Origin: Psettodes erumei
Lineage: Eukaryota; Chordata; Actinopteri; Pleuronectiformes; Psettodidae
Length of the DNA: 64,000 nt
Assembly: GCA_016785225.1 (NCBI GenBank)
Contig: JAFBJZ010000512.1
Span: 4,563,001 to 4,627,000 of the forward strand
Direction: 5' to 3'
Shown: positions 29,045 to 40,827 of the stretch, piece after piece
Numbering within the stretch: position 1 is the first letter of the stretch
Layout: every line of letters begins with the position of its first letter
The notes under the pieces: model-generated
Databases searched by the model: none
Told to the model about the DNA's origin: nothing
Seen by the model: the letters and a program-made list of their open reading frames with translations, nothing else
Made by a program: the position numbers and the translations under genes

Positions 29045-30689
29045 GCGCTAGAAGCCTCAATGCTTTCATCAACCAATCTAATTAAGAAACCTTTAGGTGA
29101 AGTGCCAGCTCTTCAAACTGGCTTAACCCCCATGGCTCCATACTGTCACTGCAACCCTTTTCAACAGGTCACTTTGTCGTATAATTCAATTTCCTGATTC
29201 TGAAGATAAAGCCCCCCCCCTCCCTTGGCTTGTCCTCTAAGCCAATCACAATGGGGAGCCACCCTTAAGACTGACATTATGATTACTCTGTCTTTTGTGT
29301 TTTCATTCTTAAGTATGTCGTTAGGTCCGCACAATATAATCCATAATCCAAGTGCTTCAGCATTAATCCCCAGCTGCTTCAACCAATTCAAGTCAAGAGT
29401 TTTCTGTTAGCAACTCTCCAGGTGATTGGTTGGCTTTTTCGTGCGGAGGCGAAGGGCAGTTTAAGGGGAAAACTTGAGCGCTGTTATGATGTACCTGGAA
29501 ATATCAGACTGGAGGGAGAGGGAGGAAACAACAAGAGCTGAAAGCCACAGTGGGAAAATAGTTGGGCAGAACCTCTCAAACGTCTGAGCATATTGATCGA
29601 GAGGCTTCCAGCATAGAGTTGACCTTGTGTCTGGTCTGTGAGGTATTACTGAGGACTTTTGATGGACAACGCATACGCGGCGATACCTGCGGAGGGCTTT
29701 AAAAAATGTCTGTCTGAGCAAAACAGGACAAAATTCTGGCAGCAGGACAGAAAGTGTTCTAATTTAGCTGTTTGAAATCTCGCTGTTCACAAACGCCGTC
29801 TGTGTATCCGTCCAACGTAGCAGAAACTATTGTATGAAAAAACACCCGCAACATGAAAAAGCACTTACCACAGAAGCACACTCTCTTGTTTTCAAACCAG
29901 CCTGAAGGCATCTTTTTTCACCTGTTTTTTTTACCCAGAGACTCCTGTGAGTAATGTAATGTGAGTAAAGTGAGAGTCAAACAGAAAACGGTGGGTGACG
30001 ACTATAGAGACAAGGCTGAAATCGTCCTTCGATTATATTAGTGGCCCTTTTTTTGAAAACATGACTGATCTTGCAGAAAACAGTTCTTTTATTTCAGGAT
30101 AGTTGTCAGGTGAAGCCATTTATTATCGCATAATTGCGTTTGCCATTTCAAAGTCATAATAATAACTGGAACAACTCAACTGACCCTGATCAAAACTTTA
30201 TATACCCTTTAATGTTAGGCCTGATAATATAAACACAAGTTGGCATACAGTTTTAAATGGCCATTAAGAGTACATCTCCACGCCTGTGGCCTGATTGTTT
30301 GTAATTAGTGTCTGTGTAGAAACAGACAATGAGTTTCTCTTCTCTTGAGAGAGCCCTGCACATTTCACCCAGGGCTGCACTGACTTTGCTGGATACTGAA
30401 TCATGCAGAAAGCCAAAGAACTGCCAAAGGACCTGGGAGAAAAGGAAGTTGAACTTCATAAATCAGGACAAGGATATTAAAAAACATTTGAGTCAATAGT
30501 CAATAGTGTTCAAAATCAGGGGTTCTGTTGATACCAAGCCACCATCCGGTAGCCCAACAAAGATTTCAACCACAACTGCCACTTGTGCCCCAGGATTTTT
30601 CAGTATCTCCATGTGCAGGATTTTCTCAATTTATTGTATATCTACAATTTCTTGCCATGGCCCTTTAGATGGCAACGTACATGGGACTG

Positions 30690-30870
30690 ACGCATGGTCC
30701 ATCAAGCCACCACTTTGGCACAGACTGAAATTTTGCAAGAATCTATCAGTTGCATTGTCATGGAATTTTGTACAAATGTTCAAGGTCCCCCCAGGAAGAA
30801 GCTTACTGACTTTAGTGCCCCTTTGATTTTGAGTACAAACATGAGGTTGAAATTTTTGGCTTTTAGTATG
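30690..30870 (+). repeat. Second fragment of the ATTGCCATGAAATTT-type repeat, opposite orientation
   Basis: ATTGTCATGGAATTTTGTAC followed by AAATGTTCAAGG and CAGGAAGAAGCTTACTGACT, then ATGAGGTTGAAATTTTTGGC. This is the same order of words as other teleost copies of the family. The core aligns with the reverse of 28470-28540 with several mismatches. Confidence 0.6.
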
Positions 30871-32489
30871 CACTGTTCCCAGAGATGGAAAAAATACAAG
30901 TATTTACATTTTCCCCACAGGATAAAATCTAAAATTGTTGTTGATCCCCAAACCTTTAGCTTCTGTCACCATATATCCTTTTTTTCCATTCTAAAATGTC
31001 ATCCCTCTGGTACATCTAACGGGACAGACTATTTTAATCAGTGCAGCTGTCCACACATGTGGACCTGTCTTTACTTGGACTTTATGCCTGTTAACAGAGG
31101 CCAAAATTTATTTTTACACCTCAAGTGTTTTTTCCTGTCCTTTACTTGGGATTGTGAAGTGGGCTCAGAGCACTTCCAAAACGACTTAACCTATAACACT
31201 GTACTGTTTCTGTGTAGATGCAGAAGGGGCACTGGAGCTGCTGATGCTCACACTGCGCCTCTGGTGTAGACACAGCATTAGTCTTGCTCTGTAATGGCTT
31301 AGAGTCCAAACAGGCAGTTTAGTGCTACAGGACGTGGACATATGATAAAGAGATTGTGGGGCAGATCTGGAGGAAGAGTCAGCGAAGTTTCCTTTGTTTA
31401 TGAATCCACGATTCAGCACCTCATAAAACATGGGTGTTTTCAAATACATCCTGGCTCTGAACATCTGTCTGAAGGTCAGGAGGACAAAGCTGAAAGACAC
31501 ATTTGCAGCAAAGCCAAACTATGCGCTGGTTGAATGCGCACCAGACAGGGTTAACTGCAGCTGCTTTTCTGGGAAAACATTGTACAGTGCAATTGCAGCA
31601 AACATAAATTAATATACTACAGATACCAAAACAACAACAGAAGAGACCCTAAGTAAGCGGCCATACATCTCTCCCCACCTGCTTTGTGTTGGAAACCATC
31701 TCTCTCCAGGAGCATAATCCTGAGGGATTGTTAGGTCTGTAGGGAGAACGTGAAGCTTTATCTGCCCCACCAGACTAATCTCACCTTCAGGCCAAAGGGC
31801 AGCGGGTTCCCAAATGAAGGCCTGCTTGACCACTCAGCTGCTCTTTATCTGGGTCCACTGGCCACACTGCTGGCCCGGCCTGATAGCCTGACCTTTGAAC
31901 TTACCAAGACGTACATGCACATACAATGGAATCCACACACGTGAAATTGCTAATCTCGAGAGCAAACCACTTTCTCCAGACACCAGGTCTCTTGTCTCGG
32001 ACTCCCCTGCCCACGAGCTGGAATGCTGAAGAGGTAAAGTGCACATGCAAATGGACGATGTAGATTCCCCCAAAAAAAAGTCCGAGCAGGCTATCAGCTG
32101 AAGCAGAAACCCTTTTATCACAATGAAAGCAATGTTCAAAATCCCCTTGATAACTGCCTGATAGACTGAGTTGGACAGACTGCAATGTATATATATCGGA
32201 AGACAGATGGAAAAAATTGAAAGAGAGAAAAGAAAGGACAACCTGTAGATGAGAGGAGAAGTTGGGTGACAGCCAAGGTAATTCAATTCAAGGAAGAAAA
32301 GGCACCTTGTGACACAACAGGCATCCATCATCTTCTGGTTTGAGCAAAATGGTGAGGAAAAGTAGTCGAGATGAAAGGAGACAGGGAGCTTGGTAATGCT
32401 GCAAGGAGAGTCGGGCACTGTGATTTTCTCTGTTGAGTGCAGCTTTGGCCTTTGGAACGCTGAAAGCAAGAAGAGACGAGTCACTTCTC

Positions 32490-33185
32490 AAATGCAAGCA
32501 ATAACACTTTTATGACATTTTATTGCCAAACTATACCATGACATTTTTAATGATATTTGGATGGTTTTAGTCATAAAACCATCCAAACAATTTACTATGA
32601 CCTTTTTGTGCATTCTTAATGCATATAATGCTATGGACTATGAATAAAACACAATCCTTTTTTCTTTTTGTTTTGTTGGAGATTTAAATTTTGGAATTTT
32701 TCGTCTTTTTACGACATACTATACTATGGTGTTTTTTTTCACATTTTCATGACACACATTCAAGCAATATGTACATATTAATATGTAATACAATACCATG
32801 GTGTATTTAAACTGCGGTACTATGGAGTTTCTTCCTTTTTTAATGAAAAACTTCAGTATGATTGCATTTTAACACATTTTTAAAATGTTTTTAATACATG
32901 ATACCATGGCATTTCATTGCATTTTGATGAGATATTATACAATGACTCTTTTTTCATTTTGCAAGAAATATTATACTGTTCATGGTGTATGTTATAATAT
33001 TTTGGATAGTCATCAAAATGCAAAATGTCAGTATTAGTAGTAGTATTGTAGAGCATCAAAATATTATAAAAATGTTGTAGTACCATTAGGTATCCAAATG
33101 TCAAAAAAGTTTCATAGATTTGTTAAGCATCTAAATGTCATAAAGTGTCATAAAGGGCACATAAAAGGCCATAGGCCATAAAAGG
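32490..33185. repeat. Degenerate tandem array of TACTATG / CATTTT words
   Basis: Words such as ACTATACCATGACATTTT, TACTATACTATGGTGTTTTT, CAATACCATGG and GATACCATGGCATTT recur at irregular spacing, separated by T-rich runs and TCATAAA words. This looks like an old, diverged satellite-like array known in fish intergenic DNA. A perfect 14-bp inverted repeat (32556-32569 and 32574-32587, 4-nt loop) lies at its start. Confidence 0.55.
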
Positions 33186-36100
33186 CTAAGGAATCATTTC
33201 AGATCACGCTGGTGAAACAATTATGTTCAAACTCCCTCCCCTGTTTCTGCTCCAGTTTATTTGCTTTGTTTATATTGTTTAAAGTAAATAAACTTTTTAT
33301 TTAATATATTTCAGTTATATTCTATTAAAAAATGTTGTGTAATGTTTATGAGGGCCAAGAATAATTATTCTGAGCATAAGAGCTCCTTAATAATTTTAAA
33401 TCAGCACAAGAAATTTTGCTTCTGCTAATTAGAAATCAAAAACTAGCACTCGGCAAGAGATCACACAGAGTGACATAATCCGATGTGATGCAGGAATGTG
33501 TTTTTCAGAAATAACTAAGCTCAGCATGAATTCTTCAGAAAGTGAAAATTGTGTACTCAATAAAGCTGTATAATAAGCAAGACTGGTAGTGGGCTGGTAT
33601 TTGCCTGCATATATATTTTTACAGTGATTTTATGTAGGCACACTCAGCTTGCCTCCTTACATCCTATTGGAGCCATCATTCAATCTCTGAATTCCAGACC
33701 GTACTGTCCCAGCTTCTCCAACCCCCTCAGAGTGAGGAATTCTGGGGTTGGGCCAGGTTCTTCACCCATACATGACCCCATCGACTGAGCTGCTCTCCGC
33801 AGGCTAAATGATTGATACTCGCCTTTGCTAACTAGACTCCTGAGTCCAAAAACAACTAAGGCTGACTGGCCAGTCAGCTGCAGCGTGTGTGTGTGCGTGT
33901 GTAATCAGCCCGGGAGACCCAGTAAAAATATGTGTGCAGGAAAGAGGCAGAGTGTGTTTGTGTATGTTTGTGAGAAAATGTGCTTGCGGGTATAAAAGTT
34001 TAAAATAGCAAGCCTTTTGAGTAGTTAAGGTGTATATACTGAGGGAGTGCATGTTTGTATATTTCTTTTGAGCGCGTGCTTGTGAAAAGCTTAGTACAGC
34101 GTTGCTCTTTCAGTTTTACGTTTGCTCTTGCATCCCGAAAAGTACATGTACATTACATGCGCTCCTCAGTGTGGGAACATGCATGTGTGCTTATAAATTT
34201 GACCGACTGACTAAAGATCAGTGAGACCACACAGCATGCACTGACGGAGACAAGCCATGGTCATTATACTGTTACAGTTAGGCTAATTGAATGAAGGGCT
34301 TCATGCTATGGTTCACCAGTTAGCCTGCTAGCACTTTTTGAACCCATGACACGAGCCGTAGAGTCCACTAAGTAGCTATAAAGGACCAATAACAACCATA
34401 GTGTAAGGTCAAATTACAGGAAATGTAAAAACAGAGTTTTACCTCGAAATATAAAGGTGCAAATAACTCCAATGCCATTAATTTGAGTCACCGTGAAATC
34501 CATCAATCCTTGAAGATTTTAAATTTTGTTATAAGGAGGATAACCTTTATTTTCAGCTCAACTCTTCATTCCATCCTTGTTAACCCCGAGGCTCCATATA
34601 TATTAATAGCTATTACTGCCGTATCTTTGCCATCATTACTGCAGGTCAAGGGACCTATCTAGGGAACTTATGGCTACACTATCACCATGGAAACCAAAGT
34701 CTTGCCTCCTGTTAATAGGCAGTTAAACTGGGTCAAGAAACCTTTCTTAACTAATCACTGAGGTCCAATAATTCAAATCCCCTTCTCATCCAATGGCCGC
34801 ACTTGGCCACATGGGTGTTTGTGATATAACTAAAAGCAGAGAATCGACCGCAGCTCTGGAGCGAAACGTGAAGACAAGGTTCGGATTTCAGTGAGCTGGG
34901 GGAAAAGCCGAGGAAGGGTAAAAGGGAGAAAAGAAAGAGCAAAAACTACAAGTTAGCATTTTACACAATCACGACCCTCTGTCTCTCTCTCTCTTGCTCA
35001 CACACACATATATACACAGTATCTCAGCTGTGCGTTTGTGATTTTTCATTACAGAAGAGAGATTAGCTAGAGGAGGCTGTCAATTAAAGGAAGTCAAAAA
35101 CAGCATCACTGTTTTCAGCTACATCACTTCCCTGAGCTCCGAGACAAATCACAGAGGAGCCAGAGAAAACTTCTCTTATTTACACCAGGACCATTTTGCA
35201 TTCAACTAAGACAGGGTTTGTTGATGGCAACCCTTGGTTTTCTGTAACCAAAACTTTTATCTGCTGTAGTCTGTTGATGTTTTTTAAGATTAATTACCAT
35301 AGTTATGTCTTGACACAGCAGGGACCCACATTACAACTGTTGAGCCAATCATGACTTGGGCATGATGACTGATCACACAAAGATGGTCCAGGTCTATTCC
35401 AGTTTGGATCAGTTGTTGTTCACCGGCAGCAAGAAAAAAATCCTGCATTGTGTAGTTTGAGATTTTAATCCTAAATTTTCAAGTCCAGTCTTTCTCTACT
35501 AATACTTATTAAAACGTGTTTAATATTTGCAACCGACACCGGCGATGTCATTCGTGCATTAGCTAAGGGGTGCCGGGCGATGAACAGCTTTACACAATTC
35601 GGAGTGAGCTTCGTTTTACATTGTCACAATCCCCTCTGCAGACTATTCTTTCTGTGTTGGACATACCTCTCATTTCAGGATCGCACTAAAGCTCAGCAAC
35701 TGTGCAAGCTGCTGGTTGTTGTCCATGTTTATGTTGGTGCAAGAAGACAAAATTGTTCCGTCTTAATGCATTTATTCACTCCTGAGTTGTATGCTCCATC
35801 CACACTGTCAAAGTCCGAAAAGCAAAGAGAGAGAGATTTAGCGAGTAAACATAGAAATTAATGTTGACTTTACCACTGGAACAATCAGTCCTGTAACCAG
35901 CAGGTGCAACAGACAGCAGCTTGATGTTTTTGAACAGCTGGAGGGAGTTGATCAAGTGAGTTGTCATGTGAAAACCTCGTAACTCGGGCTCTGGAAATTG
36001 TTCAGGTGTTTACTCCATTTGAAAGATTAAGTGGTTCCTGTACAGGTCAAGAGCAGCCTATGACCCTCGAGCTGATGAAACACTTTCAGAGGCCAAGTTG

Positions 36101-39100
36101 GATACACTCGAGGACAACAAGTATGTTTTTCACACATTGTTGACAAGCTGACATTTAAACAATTTTCATCCAGGAATACGCACCCGCAGATTCATCGGCG
36201 TGATGACTCATACTATCATTTACAATTTTTTTTCCTTGACCACGATCCTCTTCTCTCTTCAGCCCCTGGTTATTCTCTCTCACCCTTTCTCGAGTCTAAA
36301 TAAGGCATCTGCAGGGGTAACTCAGTCCCTGAAACAGAGGAGATTAACGTGCCCGCTGGGAACAACAGTGAGCAGAGGGAGAAAGAGAAGGAGAAAGTGT
36401 GCTTGCTCTGTGGAATCCAGTTCACTTAAAAATAGACCCCCAGCTTTTCTCTCGGCCGTTTCATTTAGGGGCAGAACAGCCCCGTGTCGTAAGAAAGACT
36501 GTAACTTTACAATGAATCAGTCACTGGGTGAAGTTTGCTCTAATATTAGCCAAAAGGTGATGTCCTTAAACTGCCTGTTTTGTCTGACAAACCCAAAACA
36601 TTGCAAACTATACAATCATTATATTTAAGAAGCTGGAGTCAAGTGACTAATTGATTCATCAAGTGTTTTTTCTCAGGTTTTTTAATTTTTCTTTTTCATG
36701 TTCACAATTAGCTTCTACAAAATAAATCAACAGCCACTGATCTTAGATGACAGCACTTCCATCTACAAGCTACCTAAAAAGAAACTGAAGATATTCTGAT
36801 GTATTTGAAAGCTATGAAAAAAGCTGGTATGTAGAACTTCACTGGGGATTTGGTTACACCAGCGGAGTTTTGATTGATCTAACAGTCAATGTGTTTTCAA
36901 CAAGTTCATGATATTCATAATAGCAGAGGTGGACAGCGCTAACAAAATATTATCTCTTTTGTAACCAGAGTATTAAAATAGCAGTCTAATCCAGAGACAC
37001 ACAAGTGACCACATTAGCATGTTCATATTTCACTCCTCACGTACTCACTGACACTATCACACTTATGAGCTAAGCTGCCGTAGATAATGACACTTTCCCC
37101 ATGCCAGGCGTTAAAAAGTAACTTCAGTAAGAGGGGCGGGGGGGAGTATTACTTCAGAGCCAGACACTCCCAGCCATCCAAGGAAATCAAACAGGCGGCC
37201 TGACAGACAATCCTCCAATTTATTTGGCTCACAGCATGCTGCCGGCGGAAGGCGAAGCTAAAATGGAAACTCGGTAACTGACCTTTAATGTAATACGGCG
37301 CCAATGGCTCACCAAAGAAAGCCTCAGCAGCGGCTGCTGTGTAACTCTGGATAAGTGTATGTGTGTGAGAAAGTCTGCATGTGTGTGTGATGAGTTATGA
37401 CCAGCTCTCATGTTGGCATTTGGGAAGTTGAGAGCCGAAGCCAGGTGGATTAGGACAACTTGCCTCTGTGAGAATGCTCAAAGTGGTGTTTCAGAAAGCA
37501 CGGGCTGTTTGTGTGTGTGTGTGTAAGAGAGAACAAATACACGGCACAAGCGCAGGCATAAAAAAGACCGCCCCGAACAAAAGAAAGCAAAATAAAGAAA
37601 GGAAACCAGCAGGACAAAGAAAGAAATAAAATGTGAAAAATAAAATGTGACTCAGTCATACCGAGAATATCTAACCCAGAAAAACTCAGCACAGGCTTTC
37701 CAAGGAAGAGGGTTGGTTTGAAGCAGTAAACTCCCCGACACACACTCCTGCCCCTTCACTGGCGGGTCACAACCTTTTTACCCTCTAGAACGGGTGTGTC
37801 AGTGAGCCCTTATGGAGGCTTTTTGTGTGCTGGAAACAAATGATACTTGTAAACACTCTTTCAGTCTGCAAAAACTGGAACAGGAGGCTAACGGCAATGG
37901 AGTGGAAAAGAGGTTTCCAGTGACTGAGCTCGTAGGAAGAAGATTTACCTGAGAGCACATTCAGAGGAAAGTGAGAAGGACTGCTTTCAGAATTAGATGT
38001 TTTGATGGTTACTTAATGTAATCCCATGAAATTTACCGTAGACTTGCTAAGTGAACATTTCCTGTTGCCTCCATTATGTAAAAAAATATGCAGAAAAAAG
38101 CATGTCTGTTATTTCAATCAAAATGCTTCTTTGCAGCAACCATGGTTGAGAAATCCAACAATATCCGTTTAATCCATTTCCATCCAGCCCCTTTGTGCAT
38201 TCCCTGATTCTTATTCAGCTCAGCTAAATATGTGCAATAGTGTAATAAACTCCTTGCTGAATGGGAGAACAGCAAAAAGGAAGAGGATCAAAGCTGCATC
38301 ACGGTAAAAGTAGCGATGCTACAAAAGGAATGCAGCAAGACAAGAACTGCATCCTAACAAAACTGGCAGAAAAGTTGTAACGTGAAAAATGACAGAAAAG
38401 CGATGCGGGCAAAAAGATTTGGACCAAAAATAAAATAAATAACAAAAATAAGGCCATGTGATCCCCTCCAAATGGTTTCAACACAAACTGAACATTATAA
38501 CCTCCAGGATTTATTGCAAAACAGTTGAATGATACTGCATGGGTTTTAGCTAGGTGTACTACTGACTGAACATATAGAAAAAAATATTTTTTAAATTTTT
38601 TTTAAAATTCTATAAAGGTTTTCAAATTCTACACACAGTTTTAAAGTTTATAAAAACTGGCAAAAATTTAAGAAAATGTTTTATTGGTATTTCTTGAAAA
38701 CAAATAATTGGAAAAATCCCTTGTCCTTTTTAATAGTATACATATAGTATAGTAGTACTAGTAGTATAATAGTATGACTAGGGAGAACACTGAAGCAACG
38801 TTCATGTCCAAAGAGAACTTGTAGGACCTATTTATAATGACAGATAAACAAATGAGAGAAAAGGCCATTTCTAGAAATGGTAACATGCTGGGGATTTGTT
38901 TAACAGTATTTGTCATCTAAATTACACCTTTAATCCTCGATTGTGTGGTTGTTACATGCCATTACATCAGTTTCTCCCCCCTCGCAGAAGAGACACTCAA
39001 CTTTCATGGAAAGAGAAAGAAAAAAAAAGGTGCTCCTGTCAAAGCTTGTTCCCTTCTCTTCCATTCAGGCGATGAATAGAATTTACTTATTCATCTGTTT

Positions 39101-40795
39101 CTCCGTTTTGAGCGACATGAATACATTCATCAAAGCTACCCTAATCCTGTGTTTTGCTCACATGTGTTATTGTGAGCGCGAGTGTTGTTGCATCGGTAAA
39201 CATTATTATCCAGGGACGAGGTGTAAAATGACAGCGAGACAAGAGAGACGGAAGGGGAGAGAGCGAGAGAGGAGGGAGCTGCTTCGGGGAGATATCATTT
39301 GTGTCAGTCGAAGTGAACACCTATCGATTTACATCCAGCGCTCCTCTGTGCACCACAACGGGACCTCATGTATAATTCATGCAGGACCTATGAAAAAGCC
39401 ATAAATACAGTCACTCCACTCATCAGCATAGCACGCTCTCAGCACTTATGGTCACCCAACACGGCTAGTTAGCAGAGGGAAGTGAAGAGCTGCAGGAATG
39501 CGGAGGAAGAGAAGATGCACTTGAAGCAAAGATTAGGGAGATATAATGTTCCTGTCTCCACCGGCTCGTGTGCATCATTCACATTCGCGGCAGATGCATG
39601 CTCGTGTACCATAGTGCAGTCGGCCCTTGGTTGGTGTGTGTGCAAGGAGGCCATTCCTTAATGACTCCTGGACAAGTCTTTTGTTTGGACTTGTACCTCA
39701 GAGTCATGGAGGCCTGCTTCAGCCCAGCCGCCACTGCTTTGATGACCTGGAGGATTTACATCCCGCACCCCGCAGTAAAACAGCCGCTTGCCTTTCATTC
39801 CCCCCCGCCACCTTTACGAGCTGGAGTGGAAAGGGTGCCTGAATTATGGGGCTTTGTTTGGGGCAGAACAAAAATAAAAATGCTATATAGCCGCACCATG
39901 TTAGAGATGTCAAGGGGGATTGTCTGCCTCACATGTGTGGAGAACAGAGAAGGGGCTGACTGGGGGATGAGGTGGTCTTATGCACAATTGCATGTGTTTG
40001 CGGCAGTTGCTGCTGCGCGTGGGTAGTTTTCATCAAGTCATCATTACTTTCAATTATAGCAAAGGAGCAATCAAGCGAATATGACACATGCAAACGACTC
40101 TTGAGTCAAATATTGGAGCTGAAAGGGAAAACACAGAAGGCAAAGTTACTGAAACTGAAGGGAAGGGGCTTGTACACTTTAAGAAAAGGGCAAAGAATGA
40201 ACTGATGATTCTCAACACAATACACACTCTGTCTGGACTGATGAAACAGGCACTGTCTAATGACTTGAAATACACACCGCTCCATTTGTCAGGAGAGCGC
40301 GTTGCCTTTATACACTTCACTAAATCTCCACACTACTGAGGTCATCACCTCACAACGGCCATCCCTCTCTCATCATCTATCTACTCAAGCTCCGTGGACC
40401 TCCCCCAAATGCACACACAAAGTAGAACAAACCTTCATTTCAGTCCGGCTCCTCTCCACCGTGAAGCACCAAATGACTGCTCTGTCCTTGAACATAAAAG
40501 TATTAGGAAGACAGACGAGGTGTGGGAGGGGGAGGAGGACGAGGAGGAGAGCGAGAGAGAAATCACGAGAAGGAAAACAAGGTAAAAGAAAGGGCTTTTT
40601 CATAATGACAGTCAGCCTAATGAAAAAGTAGTTAGGGCTCATATATCTGCTGGCCCCAAGGTTCAGTCCCCCCCACACACACACACAACCTGCTGGATTG
40701 AGATGTGCCACGTTGTGCCGTGCAAGGCCGGGCGGAGGAGGGTCAGGTTTGACTGAGGGAAGCCAAGCCAGGCTGGTAAAGGCGAATCAGCTCTA
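33186..40795. other. Intergenic DNA, nothing recognised
   Basis: Mixed composition with short CA/TG runs (for example near 33885 and 37508) and an AT-rich patch at 38575-38780 with TAGTA-type words. Open frames at 36200-36628, 38943-39404 and 39568-40026 show no domain, splice pattern or codon bias that I would call coding. Confidence 0.7.
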
Positions 40796-40827
40796 GGGGG
40801 TGGGGGGGTGGGGGGGGTGGGGGGGGG
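40796..40827 (+). repeat. G-run tract with four G blocks and single-T loops
   Basis: Blocks of 5, 7, 8 and 9 G are separated by single T residues. It fits the G-quadruplex consensus in its most stable form (one-nucleotide loops). Confidence 0.9.

Larger units (their letters stand above)
27341..32489. other. Intergenic DNA downstream of epha4
   Basis: No coding exon recognised on either strand. Contents are the microsatellites and two dispersed-repeat fragments listed separately. The longest open frame (minus, 31834-32484) has no recognisable domain and is rich in residues expected from AT-rich non-coding DNA. Confidence 0.75.

Noticed and set aside
31834..32484. 216-residue open frame on the minus strand
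   Set aside because: No recognisable domain, odd composition (many Ser, Leu, Phe, Cys), no promoter or splice context. Expected by chance in 64 kb.
39568..40026. 152-residue plus-strand frame
   Set aside because: No domain; composition typical of non-coding sequence.
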